Part shown: positions 1 to 8,903 of the stretch, piece after piece
Layout: every line of letters starts with the position of its first letter
Numbering within the stretch: the stretch's first letter is position 1
Assembly: GCA_002499345.1 (NCBI GenBank)
Contig: DALF01000019.1
Span: forward strand, 1-64,000
Source of the DNA: Euryarchaeota archaeon UBA170
Lineage (GTDB): Archaea > Thermoplasmatota > Poseidoniia > Poseidoniales > Thalassarchaeaceae
Length of the DNA: 64,000 nt
Direction of reading: 5' to 3'
Made by a program: the position numbers and the translations under genes
The notes under the pieces: model-generated
Databases searched by the model: none
What the model was told of the DNA's origin: nothing
What the model saw: only the letters and a program-made list of their open reading frames with translations

Positions 1-603
1 TCCGAAGGCTGTGGTGAATGTGATGGCAATTCTGATTATGCTAGTACTAGAGTCAGAAATTATATCCTCCAGCTGTGCCACATCGGCAGAAAGTACTGCC
101 ATCAGATTCCCCGTCTGTCTTGTTTCGAAGTAAGATGCTTCCATTGCCATTAGCGATTTAGTGGCATCCATTCTGATATCATGCTGAGCTTTATACGCCG
201 TTGACTGCCATAGTTGATTGCTTATCCCTTGGAAGATCGCTAAGAAGGTGAAGCAAACAAGAATTAGAAATCCGAAACCGATTTCTTCGGAAGAAATCTC
301 GCCGATACTGGGTATTGAATCAGAGGTTACAAATGATTTGATCGTACCGTCTGTGAAGGTTCCATCGCGATAGTAATCTGCAGCCATTCCAATCGCGATA
401 AAGGGGATAAGGTCGAATGCACGGGCACCCCCATTAGCAACAATTCCCCCTAGGGCCCTTCTCCAGTATCTCTTAACATATGGGAAAATTCTCCAAATTT
501 TTCTTCCTACCAGCTGTCTTTCATCGGTAGTATCAGACTCGTCCTTACTGATTGCAGAGCCCCGGAGAGAATTCGTCGGGGAGGTTGCACTTGGCGAAGC
601 CAT
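1..603 (-). CDS. ABC exporter, N-terminal transmembrane domain (partial, cut by window start)
   Basis: The minus strand is open from an ATG at 601-603 to the window edge, giving 201 residues. Residues 1-30 are a Ser/Thr-rich polar leader. Hydrophobic segments lie near 50-75 and 109-126, and a third begins near 186. Residues 151-181 (LMAMEASYFETRQTGNLMA and onwards) match the first cytoplasmic coupling region of MsbA/MdlB-type exporters, with the typical R-T-G-x-L-x-x-x-L-x-x-D-V pattern. The family moves lipids, drugs or peptides across the cytoplasmic membrane; the substrate cannot be told. The ATPase half would lie outside the window, so fusion of the two domains is inferred. The gene ends only 52 nt from the 3' end of a tRNA gene on the same strand. 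Confidence 0.85.
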   Translation of the reverse strand, partial: MASPSATSPTNSLRGSAISKDESDTTDERQLVGRKIWRIFPYVKRYWRRALGGIVANGGARAFDLIPFIAIGMAADYYRDGTFTDGTIKSFVTSDSIPSIGEISSEEIGFGFLILVCFTFLAIFQGISNQLWQSTAYKAQHDIRMDATKSLMAMEASYFETRQTGNLMAVLSADVAQLEDIISDSSTSIIRIAITFTTAFG

Positions 604-654
604 GAGGCTGGGGAATGACCGGTGCGTTTGAATGCTTCACTGAGGAGTTCAGAA

Positions 655-729
655 TGGTGCGCCCGCCGGGATTTGAACCCGGGACAAGAGGTTGGAAACC
701 TCTTGTGATAACCCCTTCACTACAGGCGC
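655..729 (-). tRNA. tRNA-Gly (anticodon UCC)
   Basis: The minus strand folds as a complete cloverleaf. The acceptor stem GCGCCTG (723-729) pairs with CGGGCGC (659-665). The anticodon stem AGAGG/CCTCT encloses the loop TTTCCAA, giving anticodon TCC. The T arm is CCGGG-TTCAAAT-CCCGG. The discriminator is A (658), and CCA is encoded (655-657). There is no intron. It reads GGA codons (and GGG by wobble). One of three tRNA-Gly genes in this window. Confidence 0.96.
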
Positions 730-856
730 GCGGACTTGGCGAGCGTACATTGTCTCTAAACCGATTCGGTCGGAGAGAAGTTCTTACTTCGTACTTGAAA
801 AGTAATGGCTTAGTCGGTAGCATGTGCTCCTAAGACAGCGAATAGGCATAGCCTCG

Positions 857-1018
857 ATGATATTATTCATGCCAGTTAATAGTCCCGTCTGGAGAATGGG
901 GATTGATGAAATGGGATTTGACATCGGACTTTCTGAGGTTGGTTTTTTTACTACTTCCGTGTTTATTTTTATTGTTGGTTCGATTCTTACTTTCACTCCG
1001 AAGACTATTTTCGACTAG
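857..1018 (+). CDS. possible small single-span membrane protein (53 residues)
   Basis: An ATG at 857 opens a 53-residue frame ending at 1018, next to the stop of the TatD-like gene on the other strand. The C-terminal half (approximately residues 28-46, GFFTTSVFIFIVGSILTF) is one clear hydrophobic span. The N-terminus is polar with acidic residues. There is no obvious ribosome binding site and no recognised family, and an opposite-strand frame of similar length overlaps it. It is listed because it is the most protein-like reading of the 284-base interval between tRNA-Gly and the next gene; it may not be real. Confidence 0.3.
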   Translation: MILFMPVNSPVWRMGIDEMGFDIGLSEVGFFTTSVFIFIVGSILTFTPKTIFD

Positions 1019-1896
1019 AAGTAAGTAGATGAAATCCATTTCTCATGAATGTTGAGTATGAACTGCTCTATCTTCTCATCCTCCCATTCAAGTGACTTGA
1101 GAGCTTGGCATAACTGGTTGGTTCTCTTGGGGATAGTCTTCGGACCGAGGACCGCGCCTGGTCTTTTCGGATCATCAAGAAAATCGGTCTCCATACCCCA
1201 ATTTGATTTGCTGAGCCCCATAGTCGAACATATTCCTTCGATGCTTCCCTTTCCCATACTTATTGTTACAGGGAGTCCCGAGGTATTTTTATCGCTGATA
1301 TCGGAAGACGCAAAATGTCGGACGGCTCTTCTCCTTGGCAATCCTGCCTTATCACACATAGCTGCTAGTTCCATACAAGTCTGATGCCCATTATCTTCTA
1401 CATGTAGCTGGATGGGACTGCCCGAGGATGAAGCCATCCTCATTATGTCAAGTAGCATATCGTTAGCCCTCTCCCATCTATCATCTGAAACCTTGTAATG
1501 CGGCCTTCCAACCTCCCCTAGACATATTGCATCTCCTTCCTCTATCATATCTAAGGCGAGGCCGACGGCCGAGATGTGCAATTCAGTTGATTCATCGACT
1601 CCAATTGTATTAGCCTGGATATCCCAAGTAACGGGATGTGGTCCCAACACTACCTGAACATCGAGACCTATTTTTTCCCTAACTAGAGATGCCATTCGCA
1701 CGGTTTCTTTGTATACTTCCCTGTAGTCTCCAATATTTTTTGGAAGGGTGGTTGAGAAAGACGGTTTGTGTACCAGAAAGATTCCTGTGCCTCCGCTTTT
1801 TGAGAATTCTTCTACCGCGCCTAGAAATTTATTGGATTTATCTAAATGCATGTGCTGGTCGACAATGGGCCCTTCCCATTTCCCGTTGACCAGCAT
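1015..1896 (-). CDS. TatD-family metal-dependent hydrolase
   Basis: A 293-residue protein of the amidohydrolase/TatD superfamily. Metal-site signatures are visible: the N-terminal H-x-H in DQHMHLD (residues 13-19), a glutamate in CLGEVGRPH, a histidine in IQLHVEDN, and the late aspartate in METDFLDDP, which matches the TatD E-T-D block. Members are Mg/Zn-dependent nucleases or hydrolases. Archaeal versions of this length are often left as TatD-related hydrolases, and the substrate here is unknown. Only 4 nt separate its start from the stop of the upstream TBP-like gene (1901), so the three genes 3222-1015 look like one transcription unit. Confidence 0.8.
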   Translation of the reverse strand: MLVNGKWEGPIVDQHMHLDKSNKFLGAVEEFSKSGGTGIFLVHKPSFSTTLPKNIGDYREVYKETVRMASLVREKIGLDVQVVLGPHPVTWDIQANTIGVDESTELHISAVGLALDMIEEGDAICLGEVGRPHYKVSDDRWERANDMLLDIMRMASSSGSPIQLHVEDNGHQTCMELAAMCDKAGLPRRRAVRHFASSDISDKNTSGLPVTISMGKGSIEGICSTMGLSKSNWGMETDFLDDPKRPGAVLGPKTIPKRTNQLCQALKSLEWEDEKIEQFILNIHEKWISSTYF

Positions 1897-1900
1897 TATC

Positions 1901-2425
1901 TCACGTCAATGCTTCTTCATTATCCAGTTTGTCGGCCCAGTGTCTTACAGCCATCTCTGACACCTTTCTTGATGTCTGTCCCAAAACTACTCCTTTGCCG
2001 TTATCATAAAGAATAATTGTGGCTTTATGTAATGATGCTGAAATCCTTATTGCACCAATTCGTGCGTCCATCTCAATATCTGCAAATCTCTTCTCGGCCG
2101 TTTCTAGTAGAACATTCTTCCCTAAGGAGAAGCTTACTATGATTTCTCCTGAATCCATTGATAGGCCCTCGAGGGGGAGCCCTAGATTGAGCAAGAGTTC
2201 CTGTACGGCGAGTTCTGCAACCTCACTTCTGGAAAGTCCGTGCACCAGGATAGACCCATTCGGCTCGATTACATATGTGGCTCTCGGCTCTTCGTGTGAA
2301 ACTACAACATAGTCCCCTGCCTTGGTTCCTGAAGTTAGCATTATTGCCTCACCGTGATCTATAGGAACTGAAGGTGTGAATCTAAAGGTCTGAGTTTCGA
2401 TATTGAAATTAGGCGAGACTGACAT
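1901..2425 (-). CDS. divergent TBP-like protein (two TBP half-repeats)
   Basis: 174 residues, the length of an archaeal TATA-binding protein. Two similar halves are seen. Near residues 48-80 is EPRATYVIEPNGSILVHGLS followed by a helix; near 135-168 is HKATIILYDNGKGVVLGQTS followed by a helix. Both fit the TBP repeat consensus P-x-A-T-x-x-I-F-x-S-G-K-x-x-x-T-G-A-x-S plus amphipathic helix. The paired phenylalanines that kink DNA (the FPG region of each repeat) are not recognisable. The TBP relationship is an inference from pattern, not from a search. The start codon overlaps the stop of the 265-residue gene upstream by one base (TAATG type), suggesting translational coupling. It could be a promoter-recognition paralogue or a TBP-fold protein with another role. 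Confidence 0.55.
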   Translation of the reverse strand: MSVSPNFNIETQTFRFTPSVPIDHGEAIMLTSGTKAGDYVVVSHEEPRATYVIEPNGSILVHGLSRSEVAELAVQELLLNLGLPLEGLSMDSGEIIVSFSLGKNVLLETAEKRFADIEMDARIGAIRISASLHKATIILYDNGKGVVLGQTSRKVSEMAVRHWADKLDNEEALT

Positions 2426-3222
2426 TATTCCACGCTCCTGATTATTTCTGGTTCTGGCCAGGCTAAAATTGATTCCTCTATCGAGGGTAGTCTCGCCTGA
2501 TGCACGGGTACCATCAGTAAAGGCTGTGCGGTTCCATCAACATCAACGCTGCTGTTCCTCAAGTCAGCCAATGCCCCCCTTATCCTAGAAGCGAACCTAA
2601 TGTCCCTCTCCTCAGATAGATTACTGCCAATCACCCTCTCCTCTTCTTCGTTCCATGAAAAGCAGGTAGCAGACGCGGCCCCCATCTCAGTATCAATTAC
2701 TCTATCATGCTGAATTCTTGAGACTGCTTTGGCGGAATCCCTCTTCCATCTTCTATTTGAAGTGAGTCTTGACATCAGTGATGATATTCTAACCTGCATA
2801 TCCGCACTCCTTGAGAGCCAATCCACCCACCTTTCATCGCTAATATCAGGCTCTATTAGAAAAATCGGTAGGCCCCCTCTCGCATTCTGTGCATGTGTGA
2901 CGAGTCGCATGGGCTCTGGATCTGGGATATGGGGGCCATCGACCTCCAACTGCCTAAGGCCTTTCAATAATTTACCAAACTGCGTTCCTGAAGATATTGC
3001 AGCCTCAACGTTTGCCCCGGGACTTGCCCTCTCATTATCATAATCATCCTTCATAGATACAAAATCATTAGTTGAGAGGGGGAGAGCAAGTCCATCCCAG
3101 ATTTTCCTAGATCTGATTTCCTTTGGCATCAAAACACAAGGGAGATGCGGCCATAGTACAATCGCCCCCCCATCTGGATCTTCGATGACTACCTCTTTCC
3201 ATACTAGTTGGGTGTCGGCCAT
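2425..3222 (-). CDS. conserved hypothetical protein, coupled to the TBP-like gene
   Basis: 265 residues with no recognised family. It is soluble, acidic and Trp/Arg-containing, with no signal peptide or membrane span. Residues 1-75 look beta-rich (LVWKEVVIEDPDGGAIVLWP), while the centre (approximately 130-175) is rich in Arg and Ser and predicted helical by eye. It is the first gene of a minus-strand unit with the TBP-like and TatD-like genes, and its stop shares a base with the next start. That tight coupling suggests a functional link with the TBP-like protein, but no motif supports a specific role. Confidence 0.6.
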   Translation of the reverse strand: MADTQLVWKEVVIEDPDGGAIVLWPHLPCVLMPKEIRSRKIWDGLALPLSTNDFVSMKDDYDNERASPGANVEAAISSGTQFGKLLKGLRQLEVDGPHIPDPEPMRLVTHAQNARGGLPIFLIEPDISDERWVDWLSRSADMQVRISSLMSRLTSNRRWKRDSAKAVSRIQHDRVIDTEMGAASATCFSWNEEEERVIGSNLSEERDIRFASRIRGALADLRNSSVDVDGTAQPLLMVPVHQARLPSIEESILAWPEPEIIRSVE

Positions 3223-3332
3223 GCCATCGCGAGGAGGTTTTTCTGTTCAACTAAGCGGTTGAATTGTACATTTTTCATAATTTCCTAGTGTAGTATTGAA
3301 GGGGGGCAAGCCACGGGATTAATTTGAGGGAC

Positions 3333-3785
3333 ATGGGGGAACCACGATCTACCGAACCGGTTATTCTCTTGGATGAGGTTTTTCCAGGCGATACCAACGC
3401 TCTGAATACCTTGTTTGGAGGTCATTTAATGTCCATTATGGATAGAGCCGCCGGACTTGCAGCTAGTAAGTTTGCACACGAAGAGTTCGTTACAGTATCT
3501 GTTGATGCCCTCAAATTTGAGAGGCCAGCATACCAGGGAGATATAATCAGGACGATAGGGAAGGTGGTTTGGACCTCTCCACGAACTGTGGGAGTACTAG
3601 TTAGATCTTGTAGAATGACAAGATCTGATTGGGAGCCAGAACAGATTTGTTCTGGATACTTCTTCATGGTGGCAATTGATGATGAGATGAATCCCATTTC
3701 AGTACCGCAATTAACACCAACTACTGAAGAAGAAATTGGCCTTTGGGAAGACGCGAAGGCGGCTCGCGATGCAATGCGACGTTAA
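3333..3785 (+). CDS. acyl-CoA thioesterase, hotdog fold (YciA/BFIT-like)
   Basis: 150 residues from the ATG at 3333, chosen because GAGGG lies 3-7 nt upstream; a TTG at 3324 would add three residues. The pattern LLDEVFPGDTNALNTLFGG followed by HLMSIMDRAAG is the hallmark of hexameric acyl-CoA thioesterases: N-x-x-G-T-x-F-G-G, then the aspartate-bearing hotdog helix. The later FERPAYQGD and WTSPRTVGVLV strands also fit. The enzyme hydrolyses acyl-CoA to free acid and CoA in the cytosol. It may serve the acyl-CoA enzymes elsewhere in this window, but that is inference. The following gene starts 22 nt downstream. Confidence 0.85.
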   Translation: MGEPRSTEPVILLDEVFPGDTNALNTLFGGHLMSIMDRAAGLAASKFAHEEFVTVSVDALKFERPAYQGDIIRTIGKVVWTSPRTVGVLVRSCRMTRSDWEPEQICSGYFFMVAIDDEMNPISVPQLTPTTEEEIGLWEDAKAARDAMRR

Positions 3786-3807
3786 TCTGAGGAGACTCTG
3801 GAGTATC

Positions 3808-4788
3808 ATGTCAGTCCTGAACGTAGCCTTCTATGGGTCAGACGAGATGGCAGGTAACTTGGCCAAGAAGGGCGATTCCAGAGATGTCGTGTCCTATGTG
3901 TTCAAAGAAAATAGAGATGAGGGGGTCAGAATTCTTTCTCTTCTGAGGCCATTGAAGCATCCAGAAAGCATCAGACCGCTCCTTTCTGTGCTAAATGTTT
4001 CTAGAATTGGGTTTGTAGAAGTCAAACAAATTGATGCGTCCCTTGGAGAAGTATTAGTGGCCATGAAATGCTCAGAAATTGAGTCAGGTATTGCAATAAT
4101 CAATCCTGATTCTGGAGGATGGGTGGATCCAGACCAAGTGAGTACTCTTTTCGAACACGCTAAGCTAAACTGGAAGATTATGAGGAGCGTCCCTGAGGCA
4201 CATGAGATCAGAGAGGAGTTGTTTTCTCTAGGAGAATCGGATGAAAATAGCAATGACCTAGTCGTGCCCCTGGATCAGAAGTTCAATGTACAAGGAATAG
4301 GAGTTGTGGGGATAGGATATGTTCAATCGGGTACGATAAGAAAACATGATCAGATTGAAATCATACCTGGGAGAAAATCAGGAGTTGTCAGGAGTCTCCA
4401 AGTAATGGATGACGATGTTGACGAGGCCAGCTCCGGCGATAGGGTGGGAGTTGCCCTCAGGGGGGTGGCCGAGGATGACATTGGAAAGGGGTCGGTGATT
4501 GTCCTCAAGGACTCTGATTCTTTAATTGAGATAGGCTCATCTACATCTAGGCTACGGGAGTCTCCTTTTCAAAAGAAAAAACTCGTAGTAGGCGATATCG
4601 TACATGCTTCCACTAATATGCAATTCAAGGTAGGAAGAGTGGCATCTATAGGCGAGGGGATGATAACCATTGACTGGGAAAATCCGTTAGTCGTTAGGAA
4701 GGATGGCAAGGGAATTGTAATTTTGGTTCAGCTAGATGCGCTTCCAATGAGGATAATTGGGACAATTATGGATGTAGATTCGGCTTGA
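3808..4788 (+). CDS. EF-Tu/SelB-like protein with degenerate GTPase domain
   Basis: 326 residues from the ATG at 3808; a longer in-frame start at 3736 would overlap the thioesterase by 50 nt. Residues approximately 155-240 match translation-factor domain 2: VPLDQKFNVQGIGVVGIGYV, SGTIRKHDQIEIIPG, VRSLQVMDDDVDEASSGDRV and GVALRGV, followed by a domain-3-like barrel. The N-terminal region sits where the G domain should be, but it is short (approximately 150 residues) and has no P-loop G-x-x-x-x-G-K-[ST]: the equivalent stretch is VAFYGSDEMAGNLAKKG. D-x-x-G and N-K-x-D are also missing. Archaeal EF-1A/SelB paralogues with inactive G domains are known. The role (RNA binding, regulation) is unknown. 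Confidence 0.7.
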   Translation: MSVLNVAFYGSDEMAGNLAKKGDSRDVVSYVFKENRDEGVRILSLLRPLKHPESIRPLLSVLNVSRIGFVEVKQIDASLGEVLVAMKCSEIESGIAIINPDSGGWVDPDQVSTLFEHAKLNWKIMRSVPEAHEIREELFSLGESDENSNDLVVPLDQKFNVQGIGVVGIGYVQSGTIRKHDQIEIIPGRKSGVVRSLQVMDDDVDEASSGDRVGVALRGVAEDDIGKGSVIVLKDSDSLIEIGSSTSRLRESPFQKKKLVVGDIVHASTNMQFKVGRVASIGEGMITIDWENPLVVRKDGKGIVILVQLDALPMRIIGTIMDVDSA

Positions 4789-4870
4789 TTATAATGGTGC
4801 CGTAAGCGACATATTTTTCGATGCAATTCCCCGAGAGCTTATACCATAAATCCGACGCTCACATATTGGG

Positions 4871-6532
4871 ATGTACTCAGTCGGGCATAAGCCTGACCGA
4901 GCCGAAGGTGAGTCCGAGTTAATCGGCAGCCTTAGTTTGGTCGGGATGAGAGGTAGTTTCGTAGGGATTCTTAATCGGCGTCAGCTGACTATTGAGAATA
5001 GAATTGGGCAAGGACTTCGGATAGACCTTGGATCGATCTCCAAGATGAGGCATATGAATATCCCAATACTTCCCAGTGGCACCCCTGTCATTGGCGGAAT
5101 TACAGCATTTATTGGGTACTCGATATTGATTCCACCCCTAGGTTGGGCCGTATCTGTCGCGGGAATCCTTGTGTCTCTATCCTACTTCAGATTAAGAAGT
5201 TCGGTACTTGTTATCGAGGATGAAGACAGGGGCAGGCATATGGTAGGCGGGAGAGAGGGATCCTTGATGCGCCTATGCCTTATGACCGATAGGCTGAGGA
5301 GGGGAGCGAGCATTGAAGAAGCTCGTTCAGGACTGGAGAAGATTGAGAATGAAGTCCCAATATTCCCCGCTTTACAGGATGCCAGTGGAATGACTGCTAT
5401 GAAGGCATTACCTTGGCCTCCTTCTCCTCCAAATATTGATTTGGGCAATATTCCAACAGGTTTGGATCAAGACTTGCATATCAATGAGGAAGAGAAATCT
5501 GATATTCCGGATCCTTCTGATTTTGGTTTTGGTGGATTCGGTTTCAATGAAGAGGAGCCTCTTATTGGATTTGGGATGAGTGAAGTTTCATCGGAAGCTT
5601 CTACAATTGGTTCATCAGACAATGGTATTTCCGCATACGAGAGGGCCTGGGGCAGAGAAGAGACCCCCTCATGGTACAGGGAAAAGGAACCCGTTCCCGA
5701 GATTTCAAGTAGGAATAGCCATGACCTTTCTGAGACAACTGATATTTTCGGTTTCGGAGGGATGTTTGATTCTGACCTTGTGGACGAGCAAGAAACTATG
5801 CCAGCATTTGGTTTCGAGAGTTCGTTCGATGTGAAACCCACACCCAATACTACCCAAAGGCCACCATCTAGCTCACAAATGATTAGAAGGGCACACAGTC
5901 AAAATGGATTTCCAAAAACTGATTATCGTGGTTCGCTATTGCCTACTCCCACTGAAGAGGCTGTCAGAGAAGAGTGCGTACCTGGAATCGTAAGACAGGC
6001 AAGAGCTAAGCAGGCTGATTCGAGAAAATTTCTTACTACTACAGAAAATGACTCCAATGATCTAAATGACTACCCAGGGGTTTCAAATCTAGTTGCATCG
6101 ATGAACGGTGGTCGCTTCAATAATGACGCAGTAGTAAGAAATAGAAGAAAGCCCAGTTGGATAGAGTCTTTGCTCCGACCTAAGAGTAAGCTGAGGCAAC
6201 AGAGAGACTCCAGTTACTCTTCTCAATACGGAGACAAAGATGGGACCCTTGATCGAAATAATTCTAGATTCCAAACCTCCCAACATATCAGACTTAGGAG
6301 TGATCAGGACCACCAGGCGGATATTGCTAGCAGACCTGTTCCCTCATCAGAGCACAATCCTGTTTCAGCCAAGGATGCATTAGATTCTGTTGTTGAGAGT
6401 GTGCTATCAGGCAAGAGAAGGGGCCCAAAACAGCTTACTATGCCTACAGACGGATTAAAATTTTCACAATTGAGAAAGGCACCCGCTAAGGGAGAGAAGC
6501 ATCATATCCCAGGCATTAGAAGATTGGAATAG
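4871..6532 (+). CDS. membrane-anchored low-complexity protein of unknown function
   Basis: 553 residues. Residues 18-66 form a beta-rich segment, then a pair of hydrophobic stretches at approximately 71-106 likely forms a membrane hairpin. The remainder is long, polar and mostly disordered-looking: a Gly/Phe/Glu-rich section (FGFGGFGFNEEEPLIGFG and two later FGFGG/FGFES copies), then a basic Ser/Arg-rich C-terminal half. The beta segment followed by a hairpin resembles small PH-like membrane modules, but this is a weak guess. It stands alone on the plus strand, converging on the PfkB gene with zero spacing (stops at 6532/6533). Confidence 0.6.
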   Translation: MYSVGHKPDRAEGESELIGSLSLVGMRGSFVGILNRRQLTIENRIGQGLRIDLGSISKMRHMNIPILPSGTPVIGGITAFIGYSILIPPLGWAVSVAGILVSLSYFRLRSSVLVIEDEDRGRHMVGGREGSLMRLCLMTDRLRRGASIEEARSGLEKIENEVPIFPALQDASGMTAMKALPWPPSPPNIDLGNIPTGLDQDLHINEEEKSDIPDPSDFGFGGFGFNEEEPLIGFGMSEVSSEASTIGSSDNGISAYERAWGREETPSWYREKEPVPEISSRNSHDLSETTDIFGFGGMFDSDLVDEQETMPAFGFESSFDVKPTPNTTQRPPSSSQMIRRAHSQNGFPKTDYRGSLLPTPTEEAVREECVPGIVRQARAKQADSRKFLTTTENDSNDLNDYPGVSNLVASMNGGRFNNDAVVRNRRKPSWIESLLRPKSKLRQQRDSSYSSQYGDKDGTLDRNNSRFQTSQHIRLRSDQDHQADIASRPVPSSEHNPVSAKDALDSVVESVLSGKRRGPKQLTMPTDGLKFSQLRKAPAKGEKHHIPGIRRLE

Positions 6533-7501
6533 TCATATCCCAACTATTCTTCTATATCTATCAGCTCTGGCATGATATTTCCCCCTACCTAATGATCTGA
6601 TTCCCTTGGCCCCTACCCCCTCTACGCAATAGGAAGATGTCACTGTAGCGTGAACCATGGCCTTCCTCATCACTTCTGTGTCATTAAGAGAAGCCTCATG
6701 GCCTATCAATGAAGAGAATAGCGCACCTACGAAAGTATCTCCACGCCCTGTAGGATCAATCGGATTTTCAGTTGGGTATGAAGGAAGTGCTATGGTACCA
6801 CACGGGAGATGAGCGAGAATTCCACTACTCCCTCTCTTGACGATTATACTTCTCGGCCCTGGCCCGGCGGCGATTCCACCGTGAAGCGCTTCTCCAGAAA
6901 TGATTGATGATATTGACTGGGTCAGTACTTTCTCCGTAGAAATAGCCTTGGCATCTTCCTCTTCAATTACGACGACATCTACCATCCTCATTGCTCTAGA
7001 AAGTGCCTCAAATTCTCTCTCTATCCAGATCTTGCTGGTATCTAGAGCATTTATTTTCGCATCTGGACACTGCTCCAAGACTTCTATCTGAATTCTAGGA
7101 TCAGAGTTGGCACAAAGAAGTACATCGGGGCTCGACCACGCCTTTGGCAGAACTGGAGAGAACTCTTTTAGGACATTCAATTCAGTATTAGTAACTTCTG
7201 ATCTATCCATAGATTCAACAAATCTAACTGATCTAGTAGATGTTGCTCCTTCCATTAAAGCGACTCCTGCAAGATTCATTCCAGCATCCTCCAGTACCAT
7301 CTGGTGATAGGTTGAGAAGTCTTCTCCAACAGCACTGACAACCCCAATTCTAGGAGGGTGCCCGGGAGGGGGCCTGAGATGGAATGAGGAAGCTAGTCCT
7401 GAATGAGTGGCGGAACCTCCGAGAACAGCACTGGCCTTCTCCGAAGGCGTCTCGATATCATCGTACGAAATTGTCCCAACAATTACCATCTCCATCATCA
7501 T
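6533..7501 (-). CDS. PfkB-family sugar/nucleoside kinase
   Basis: 322 residues. The C-terminal signature DPTGRGDTFVGALF is the PfkB motif D-T-x-G-A-G-D-x-F with Arg in place of Ala; it supplies the anion hole and the catalytic Asp. The N-terminal GGSATHSGLASS matches the substrate-binding G-G block. Family members phosphorylate ribose, fructose, nucleosides or ADP-dependent sugars; the substrate cannot be assigned. The start overlaps the stop of the biotin carboxylase gene in an ATGA arrangement (7498-7501), so the two are likely translated from one message. Several consecutive Met codons make the exact start uncertain by 1-4 residues. Confidence 0.85.
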   Translation of the reverse strand: MMMEMVIVGTISYDDIETPSEKASAVLGGSATHSGLASSFHLRPPPGHPPRIGVVSAVGEDFSTYHQMVLEDAGMNLAGVALMEGATSTRSVRFVESMDRSEVTNTELNVLKEFSPVLPKAWSSPDVLLCANSDPRIQIEVLEQCPDAKINALDTSKIWIEREFEALSRAMRMVDVVVIEEEDAKAISTEKVLTQSISSIISGEALHGGIAAGPGPRSIIVKRGSSGILAHLPCGTIALPSYPTENPIDPTGRGDTFVGALFSSLIGHEASLNDTEVMRKAMVHATVTSSYCVEGVGAKGIRSLGRGKYHARADRYRRIVGI

Positions 7502-8841
7502 TCACCATTCAATAGTCCGGGATGTTCTTCAAGGAATCGTATGGTGATGTCTCCTGAGAGGAAATCCTGATTTTTTAGTATAGCTTGATGGAGTGGAATG
7601 AGCGTATCGACGCCAAGCAACATTGTTTCACTTAATGAGGCCTTCATTCTAGAAATTGCATCTGATCTAGTTGGGGCCCAGACAATTATCTTAGCCAATA
7701 GAGAGTCAAATGAGGCTGGCATATCATATCCGGTGTGAGCGTGAGAGTCTACTCTAACTCCCGGGCCACTGGGCCAGTGGCATTCCCAAAGTCTCCCGGG
7801 AGAGGGCGTTAGTGTCAATGGATTCTCGGCATTAATTCTTGTCTGAATAGCATGCCCTCTAATATTTACATCACTCTGATCGATAGAGATTCCTTCGCCC
7901 GCGGCCACCCTTATTCCGATTGAAACCAAATCATATCCAGTAATCATTTCAGTTACTGTGTGCTCGACTTGGACCCTAGGATTAACTTCAAGGAAATAGA
8001 AATCTCCATTTGAATCCCTGAGAAACTCGAATGTAGCTAGTCCCTTGTATCCTACTGCTTCTGCACCCGCGACAACTTTCGACCCAATCTCTTCCCTAAC
8101 TTCATCAGACAACCACGGTCCTTCTTCCAAGATTTTCTGGTGCCTTCTCTGGATTGAACAAAATCTCTCACCAAGATGAATTGCCCTAGTCCCATCCCCA
8201 ATGACTTGGAACTCAATATGTTGGGCACCTTGTATGAACTTCTCAAGAAATACCCTGTCATCACCGAACGCAGAAAGCGCCCTTCCTTGGCAAATTATCA
8301 ATGCCTTATCGAAATCATCAGCAGTATCTACTACTTGCATTCCAATGCCCCCTCCTCCAGCCGCGGCCTTGATTATCACTGGATATCCTATTTGCGCCGC
8401 TTGAATTGCGGCCTCCTCTGGATCTGAAACCGGACCATCAGAACCCAAGGCAACTGGAATACCAGACCTGACCATTGCCTCCCTAGCTGCTATCTTGTCT
8501 CCAAGGAGCCTCAGAACATTGGGACTGGGTCCGATGAATGTGATTCCCTCCTCTTCCAATCTTTCAGCAAAGATAGGATTCTCGGCCAGGAATCCATATC
8601 CCGGGTGTACGGCGTCTGCTCCGACTTCCTTCGCGGCCTCCACTATGGCTTCTATATCTAAATACGAAGCTAATGGGTCGGAACGGGGAATGTAAACAGC
8701 TTCATCTGCGAGTCTGACAGGCAGAGATAGTCTGTCTTCCTTTCCATGTATTATCACAACTTCGATACCCATAGTACGCAATGAGCGTAGAATTCTGAGA
8801 GCGATTTCACCTCTGTTTGCGATGAGAACTCTCCTGAACAT
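7498..8841 (-). CDS. accC: biotin carboxylase subunit of acetyl/propionyl-CoA (or pyruvate) carboxylase
   Basis: 447 residues, the usual length for biotin carboxylase. The N-terminal RRVLIANRGEIALRILR is the family hallmark. VHPGYGFLAENPIFAE, the glycine-rich ATP-grasp loop KAAAGGGGIGMQVV, and the metal/ATP-site EVNPRVQVEHTVTE are all present. It carboxylates biotin on a carrier protein using ATP and bicarbonate. Neither the biotin carrier nor the carboxyltransferase is in the window, so whether it serves acetyl-, propionyl-CoA or pyruvate cannot be told. Translationally coupled to the PfkB kinase downstream. Confidence 0.95.
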   Translation of the reverse strand: MFRRVLIANRGEIALRILRSLRTMGIEVVIIHGKEDRLSLPVRLADEAVYIPRSDPLASYLDIEAIVEAAKEVGADAVHPGYGFLAENPIFAERLEEEGITFIGPSPNVLRLLGDKIAAREAMVRSGIPVALGSDGPVSDPEEAAIQAAQIGYPVIIKAAAGGGGIGMQVVDTADDFDKALIICQGRALSAFGDDRVFLEKFIQGAQHIEFQVIGDGTRAIHLGERFCSIQRRHQKILEEGPWLSDEVREEIGSKVVAGAEAVGYKGLATFEFLRDSNGDFYFLEVNPRVQVEHTVTEMITGYDLVSIGIRVAAGEGISIDQSDVNIRGHAIQTRINAENPLTLTPSPGRLWECHWPSGPGVRVDSHAHTGYDMPASFDSLLAKIIVWAPTRSDAISRMKASLSETMLLGVDTLIPLHQAILKNQDFLSGDITIRFLEEHPGLLNGE

Positions 8842-8903
8842 CGAGACAACGCTGTAACGGTTGCCCTATCATTGAATCGGAAGATTGTGCTATTTTCACA
8901 CCT

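Noticed and set aside
545..823. 92-residue minus-strand frame over the tRNA-Gly(UCC)
   Set aside because: It crosses the complete tRNA and runs in another frame of the ABC exporter start; a shadow.
784..996. 70-residue minus-strand frame
   Set aside because: It overlaps the 857-1018 candidate on the other strand, has no hydrophobic or domain pattern and no ribosome binding site.
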